DNA from: Fremontodendron californicum
Lineage: Eukaryota > Streptophyta > Magnoliopsida > Malvales > Malvaceae
Assembly: GCA_030761205.1 (NCBI GenBank)
Contig: JAULJL010000035.1
Span: forward strand, 13,968,001-14,032,000
Direction of reading: 5' to 3'
Length of the DNA stretch: 64,000 nucleotides
The notes below the pieces were generated by a model that made no database searches, was not told where the DNA came from, and saw only the letters and a list, made by a program, of their open reading frames with translations. Each line of letters opens with the position of its first letter. Position 1 is the stretch's first letter. Below are positions 58,140 through 64,000 of this stretch, in pieces. The position numbers were made by a program, and so were the translations under genes.

Positions 58140-59728
58140 CAAGTCAGGCTCAGAACAATAAACCAAGCACTTCTTGGGAGGCAACCCAAAAGGATGGAGA
58201 GCACATATTATAATCAGATTTGTTATTCTTTACTCTCCATCATTCTATCCTTCATTGTTTTTCTTTAGTTTGTTTGTTTATTAGTTTTTTTTCTTTTGCA
58301 CATGATTCTTGCATTTGGGTTAATAGCATTAGAGGGCAATGTAAGAATTAAGTGTGGGGGGAAGAATTTAGGATTTCCTTTATTCAGTTTATTTTGTTTT
58401 GTTTTGAGTCTTTATTTTTTTTTAGTGTGTTCTAGTTACTTTCCATACTATGATGAGATATGATTGAATAGATCTGAAATTGATCATTAGTGGTAAGATT
58501 TTCATGAGAATTAAGCTTGACATTACTATTTTTCATGAGTTATTGTTAATATGATATGTTGATTGAGAAATAAGCATGTTTAGACTTAATATTGACTTGT
58601 ATAATCATCCTTGTGAGTTTTGAGCCTATATGATTGATGCATTATACATATCAATCTAATTTCTTTCTTGAGTGCTCTTATGATTACATGATTCTCTAGA
58701 ACTTGCTTTAAATCTTTTTGAGACTATATTGATGTATGTGACAACATGAATATGATAGAGGCATTAGGATTATAACCAGGGCCAAAACAGCCATCCATTA
58801 TTGATGTTCCAAGAGAACATCCCCTAGTGAACCAATTTGAGCCTATATTGATTAAGCTATTTTATTTGTAACCTCATCTTACACCTAGCCTAAACGCATT
58901 TATATCTTTACCCTTGTTCTAAAGATAGACTAGAATGTCTGAGACATATTGCAAAAACAAGAGATACTTTTTAAAAATTTGGGTTAGAACAAAAGATAAG
59001 TGTAGGGGAGAAGAAAGGCAAAAGTCAAGAGAAAAAGAAAAGGGAACATTGTAAAAATAAATTCCCATAATAAAAAAAAAAAATTGAATCATCTCTTGAA
59101 CTTCTAATTAAAGAAAAGAAAAAGAATGTTACAAGGTTAGTTAGAATGAAACAAAGGCTCAACATGAAATATTCAGCCTATGTGATTATGTACTTCCAAG
59201 GAATATTGAGAAAATTCTATTTGAAAAATAATCTTATTTTGGTCTCTAAATTCTATGAAGTCTTTGGAACCTTTGTGATATCTTTTCCTTTTTATTCTTT
59301 AACCACATTACAACCCCTTGGCCCGATTACAACCTTGCATAAATATCTCTTGATTCATGAAGTTGCATGATCTAAATAGTGGAGAATAGGTGGACAAGCA
59401 AGCATATGGTAGAACTATTTTCATGAGATTGATTGAGTGTAAGCACATTACCACTACTTTGAAGAGTGAAAATCATGAGAGTATCCCATGTGAGAAGTTA
59501 AGATTAAGTTTGAACATGCACCATTTTGATTGAGATATGTTATGTTAATTCAAACTATTTTCATTCAAACATGATTCTTTGAGAACTTCTTTAAGCTATT
59601 GATTAGTTATAAGACTTTTCCAATGATTGTCTCTCATTTTTATTGAAAATGAACTAGATTAGGTTTTCTTATTTTGTTTTTATTTTATTTTGCTCGAGGA
59701 CTAGCAAAAGACTAAGTGTGGGAGAATT
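58140..59728 (+). other. 3' non-coding region of the Athila-type element
   Basis: About 1.6 kb between the truncated coding part and the 3' LTR, usual for Athila-group elements. The only open frame of note (59146-59370) lacks recognisable features. Confidence 0.6.
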
Positions 59729-61312
59729 TGATAAGTGCTTAATTTCATACATTTTCATATACTATTTCCTTATACTTTGTTCTTTAATTCTTAAGTTCCT
59801 TCATATTTTACTATGGTTTTGTGAATTATAGGTATTTTGGAAGAGAAGAAGTCAAAACATGTCAAATATGACGTTAAAGAGCTTATAAAGTCACAATCAT
59901 AAGATGGAAGAAGACTTGGGAGTCAAAAAGATCAAATTCTTAGTGCAAAGCAATCAGGCAGATTTGACCTCCGGAGCTTGTTGATAAGAAATCATGATGT
60001 TAAAGTCTTTATTTGAAGAAATTTCCTCTTGAATTTTGAATTTGACTTGAATACCTTTCCAACGATAGTTTACACGCCCAAATCGGACAAAAAATGGTCA
60101 TACAAATCAGCCAAAAAATTGTGAGAAGATGCAGCAGCCAAGAAACTGAAGACAGGGAGCTCGGCACCACGGCGCCCCACAAGTCAGTAAGCTCGGCGCC
60201 GCGACGCTGGAGGTTGGCGCCGCGGCGCTTGCCATGCTGCAATAAATCCGAAAAAATCGCAAAATTCCGAAAACTTGCCAAATTTGCAAGTTTCTGCTTC
60301 CTAGCTTCCTTGATCAGTAAGAAAGGGGTCCCAATGTCTTAAAGCTCTATAAATACCATCTTTTGAACCACAAACTAGGATATGTTTTTTATTATTATCA
60401 ATATTCTTCTTCTCCTTCTTCTCTATTCACTTAATTTTATTTTAGTTTTCTTCTTAGTTTCTTTTTAATATTCATGTTTATGTTAACTATGCCTATGCAA
60501 GACTAAATTTTTTTTTTGGTTAAGGGTGATTTCAAAGTCTTAGACATGTTTTGTAATTGATTTTCAGATTTTATCTATCATTAATTTTCTATCAAAATTG
60601 CTTATGTTCTTCTATTAAAATTGTTCATGATGATGTTTTGATTTGTTTAGGTGGCCAACTAGATATATCTTGATAACTATCTAATGCTAGTTCAGGAGTT
60701 TTGATCCGTGTAATTGTCTTGATTTTCTATTCAATAGTAGCAATTTGTAATTCATGATTATATTGAGTTTTCGAGAATTACAATGTGGAACATAACTTAA
60801 GTTGAACAATCCGAGCTTACGTGTTTGTTGCTTAGATCAACCTATCTTTCTCATCATAAAGCTGTTATCAAATTGAATTTAGAGAGGTTATTCTAGGTTG
60901 TTTGATAATTAGAGATTAAATATAGAGTTTATTCTATTTAACGACAAACTAAGAAAAGATTGGGGTAGCAGAGCTTGTTGTTATCTACGGTTGATAGTTT
61001 TGATAGTTAATTGATATTGATAGATTTGAAATTGATTCTCAATGATTTCTAGTGGTGGAGAATGAAACCTTAACCATACTTTTCTTATATTTCATTACTT
61101 CTTATTTACTTGCTTTCCTGTTTTTATTGTTTGCCAAAACTGATTTCAAAACCCCCTTTAACTTTTGTTTTCTTTGAATTTAAGTTTTAAAACTAGTTAT
61201 TGATAAACTAAAATTGAATCCCTGTGGACTCGACCCTTGTTAATCATTATACTCTACAATTGATTCTTTTTAAGTGCAAGATTAAATTAGATACACTCTT
61301 TTGGGTGCATCA
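59729..61312 (+). repeat. 3' LTR of the Athila-type element
   Basis: Aligns along its whole length with the 5' LTR; about 22 bp longer through small indels, including an extra TACTTTGTTCTTT near 59773. Confidence 0.88.
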
Positions 61313-61660
61313 ATATATATGTTTTTATATATAAATTTTTTAAATTATATATAAAAATAATAATATTATAAATTTAAAAAAGAAAAAAGTAAAACATTGG
61401 GAAGTCGCCATTTCTTCCCAGCTAATTAAGACAAAAATTTAAGTAAAAAACGTTGGGAAGTCGTCATATGATATGACGACTTTTCAATGTAAAAAATTAA
61501 ATTTTTTTAAAAGTAAAGCACGGAAGTCGCCATATGATATTGCGACTTCCCTTGTTGAATTTTTGTCAAAAGAGAAAAACGTATTTTGATAAATAAATAA
61601 AAAATTTATCAGTAGTTTGAATTTTTTTTTTATCAATATTCAAATAAATTTGCCATAATT

Positions 61661-61801
61661 TTTGTACCAAAATAGTGAAATTTTAATTTTTAATTTAATG
61701 AGTTGATGATTTTATTTATACTTATTTTTCGTGTCAAGAATATAGGTTGTCCATGTAAACATCCACGTAAGTAAAATTTATTATTGTAAGTATGTACTTT
61801 G

Positions 61802-61840
<39 letters not shown>

Positions 61841-63237
61841 TATAGATCATTGATGGTCTTAAATCACTGTGTTTGGTATTTTATAAAAAAAAAATATTAA
61901 TGAATATATTGTAAGTTATATTGCATACCATGATTTTTAGAATTTCTTAACTTCACATATTTTAAAAGAAAGAATGACGTACCTTTGTTCATGATGCTTT
62001 GCGAAGAAAGCATTATAGCAAAAAATGAAAGAACTAGTTTCTCTCCCCTAACCTCTCTACTTGAAAAATACTATTTTGATAAAAAAAATGTGTATTTTTC
62101 TGATAAGATGGAGAGAGGACCAGGTTCCCTATTTTTAGAGTATGAGTAAGTACCTTCCATCAAAACACCTAATAATATATCTTTTCAATTATTCAATGAA
62201 CAATTACTAAACCATCAATTAATTATCAGATAATATACATGTATCTAATAGATTCATATTATGTAAGATACATGTACCTTTAATATAGGTATCATTAATT
62301 ATTAGATAAGATACATCTATTTGATAATTCATGTATCATATAGGTTACAAATCATATGGATCATAAATTCTTACATATATAACACCCAAAATAACTTTAT
62401 TATTAATAATTTTTAATGAAAGCAACAATTTCAGTTTTTATTGAATGAACAATTTATAAAATAAGAATTTATTGTCCTATAGAAAATTATGAGATATGAA
62501 TCAGTATTGATAAGTATAATTAATATATTCATATTTAATTTGTTACAAAACTATTTTGTATAAAATGATTAAAAAGTGGAGATTTGTTTATAAAAATTAA
62601 AATTTTGCAGAGAAACATATTTTGGTGGACATCATTTTGAGGGTAAATCTGTCTGAAAATAATTTTGAATATCACTCTCTTTTGGTGATAAAACCTTGTC
62701 ACCATTTTGGAAATGATTCAGATCACCCCACAATGGGTTGATCTAATTACTCTTGATGATCTTAGATCACTGTCACGTAAGATTTTCAAGTTACTATCAA
62801 ACACAATGATCTAATCACGGTGATTAAACCATCTTCGATTTTAAAGAGATCATTCCATGCGAAACACCATTTTAAAATGAAAGATAAAACATTCCACAAT
62901 ATTGAAGCACTCGTCAAAATTCTAATATTTGTACTATTTCTAATGTGTTTAACTGAATTTAATGTTAAGAACGAAAAAACATGCACTAATTCTTTTAAAA
63001 CTTTATTTAAAAGTTTACATAAAGTAATAAATTAAAAATAATTATATCTTTTTATTTATAAAAATTACCACATATTTGACATAAAGTAACTTCCCTTCTT
63101 TTATTTTTTGACATAATTCTTTTTTCAACTTAAATTTTTTCTTTTCAGCCATGTTAAATCATAACATAAATGTGAGCTTTTTTATTCAAATAATGACGTT
63201 TTCAAACATAAATAAATAATTTAAAAAAAAAAAATAG
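61661..63237. other. AT-rich intergenic DNA
   Basis: (TA)n at 61805-61838. Motifs TAGATCATTGATGG (61840) and AATGATCTAATCACGGTGAT (62800) recall those at 52230. No gene. Confidence 0.4.
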
Positions 63238-64000
63238 ATGAGGGCGGCTTCTCCACATAAACTTTTATATATTTTTTTATGAGGGGAAACCGCCCTCGGG
63301 GAGGTCGGCTTCCCTTCATGAATTCTTCATGAAGATGGATTTTTTTAATTTTAAAAGAAAATATTAAATAACAAATTTAAAAATAAGAATAATATAATTT
63401 ATAAATTTAAAATTTAAAATTTAAATAACAAAATTTTAAAAATAATAATTTACAAAATTTTTAAAAATTATATAAAATTTGTTTATACAATTTTTGTATT
63501 TTTTTTTTTAAACTATATGTATACAATTTATATATTTTTTAACTGTATGTATACAATGATTGTATGTATAAATGTATTATTGTTGATGCGAACTCTCCCT
63601 CGATGTACCAGATTGATAATGATATTTTTGACGGCAATGACCTTCATTCATGCATAATATACAATACTTTGGTTGGTATTTCTCCCAGAGGTCCATTTTA
63701 TTACGAATACGAGTTGAAAGAATCCGATTGACATTACGAATTTTTATTTAATTTTTAAATTTTTTGTAAATTTTTATATATTTTTAATTTTGTTATTTAA
63801 AATTTATTAAATTTTTATTTTTTAAAATTATAAATTATAAAATTTTCATTTTTAATTTTGTTATTTAATATTTTTATAAAAAATTTAAAAAAAATATTGG
63901 AAAGCCACCCTCTATGAATTCTTCTTGAAAATGAAATTCATTAAAAATTCATGAAGAGAAACTGCCTTTCAAGATGATGGTTTCTCATAAGAAAATAAAA
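63238..64000. mobile_element. Second foldback element, runs off the right edge
   Basis: The left arm has GATGAGGGCGGCTTCTCC, GAGGGGAAACCGCCCTCGGG, GAGGTCGGCTTCCCTTCATG and TTCATGAATTCTTCATGAAG. The right part (63880-64000) has the inverted counterparts (GGAAAGCCACCCTCTATGAA, TTCATGAAGAGAAACTGCC, ATGATGGTTTCTC) behind matching AT-rich spacers (AATATTAAATAACAAA and its reverse). The loop (~63480-63730) contains a 49-codon open stretch beginning at 63582 (VDANSPSMYQIDND..) that I do not recognise. Same design as the foldback at 53070 but different sequence. Confidence 0.6.

Larger units (their letters stand above)
53958..61312 (+). mobile_element. Athila-type Ty3-gypsy element, pol-deleted
   Basis: LTRs 53958-55519 (1562 bp) and 59729-61312 (1584 bp) with TGATAAGTGC...GTGCATCA ends, and a 5-bp ATATA duplication inside an AT tract. 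The primer site TGGCGCCGTTGCCGGGG (55526-55542) is that of tRNA-Asp-primed plant gypsy elements. The polypurine tract GTGTGGGAGAATT ends at 59728. The internal region has a broken gag-protease (55735-58062), then only a stub of reverse transcriptase, then ~1.6 kb non-coding DNA. LTRs differ at many sites, so this is older than elements A-C. Confidence 0.9.
53070..61660. mobile_element. Foldback (long inverted repeat) element, split by the Athila insertion
   Basis: Without 53958-61312, the two sides form one inverted repeat about 1.24 kb long. The left arm is 53070-53700. The right arm is 53730-53957 plus 61313-61660. The centre, around 53707, is a ~10-20 bp loop (CATACTGATATA ... TAATATCAGTGTG). 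Both arms carry palindromic words of the GAAGTCGCCATATGATAYGG type (53180-53405 left, 61395-61550 right) separated by AT-rich spacers, then a GTGTCGTGTTCGTG block near the loop. No protein coding. Confidence 0.75.

Noticed and set aside
60009..60342. Overlapping open frames on both strands with a Cys/Ala/Ser-rich composition
   Set aside because: They come from the G+C-rich block of the 3' LTR of the Athila-type element; the 5' LTR copy (54380-54425) is not open in the same way.
62786..63035. Open frames on both strands near 62.9 kb
   Set aside because: No homology recognised, no splice context, AT-rich; most likely chance.

Overview
This is a window of AT-rich nuclear DNA from a flowering plant, most likely a eudicot. 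The evidence is spliced plant genes with long AT-rich introns, Ty1-copia and Athila-type retrotransposons with plant tRNA primer sites, a LINE with the plant RNase H tail, and many plant MITE families. No rRNA, tRNA, CRISPR array or bacterial feature is visible. The species cannot be named from this sequence.

Only two host genes can be modelled with confidence. At the left edge (1-4200, minus) lies the 5' two thirds of a large RING/U-box-superfamily gene of the Arabidopsis AT5G04460/AT2G27950 type, with a 5'UTR intron and three coding exons; its RING end lies outside the window. At 37109-40578 (minus) is a four-exon gene for a long coiled-coil protein of the plant NT-C2/'sporulation-specific protein 15-like' family. 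It lacks the N-terminal C2 part, carries an internal exon-intron-exon duplication and is C-terminally shortened, so it may be a truncated paralogue or a pseudogene. One orphan terminal exon (24701-24766) and a broken C2-domain exon (15630-15815) hint at further host genes or captured fragments.

From 4.2 to 25.3 kb the DNA is gene-poor and built of small transposons. They include a decayed LINE (6953-9245) invaded by hAT MITEs, a CACTA-type element (5433-5888), a CACTA end next to a captured C2 exon (14885-15860), and a family of about 300 bp hAT MITEs with G+C-rich ends. Two MITEs of that family have perfect 8-bp target duplications. There is also a Mutator-like MITE with a perfect 9-bp duplication (23594-23888).

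From 25.3 to 36.7 kb two copia elements flank a cluster of five copies of one ~170-200 bp hAT-like MITE. Element A (25300-30704, minus) is complete, young and has only two visible coding lesions. Element C (33832-36712, plus) is the most interesting object in the window: its 574-bp LTRs look identical and its single intact ORF is a Gag with no protease, integrase or reverse transcriptase. Its C-terminal tail holds what looks like a captured piece of a heavy-metal-associated (HMA/HIPP) domain. Element B (46756-51740, minus) is a decayed relative whose Gag, LTR ends, primer site and 3' end match element C. It marks the lineage that would supply the missing enzymes.

From 41 to 64 kb come a solo LTR (44301-45004), element B, and a long foldback (hairpin) element with ~0.6 kb arms (53070-61660) whose right arm is interrupted by an Athila-like element (53958-61312). 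That Athila copy has lost its whole reverse transcriptase-integrase region. A second foldback of the same design runs off the right edge (63238-64000).
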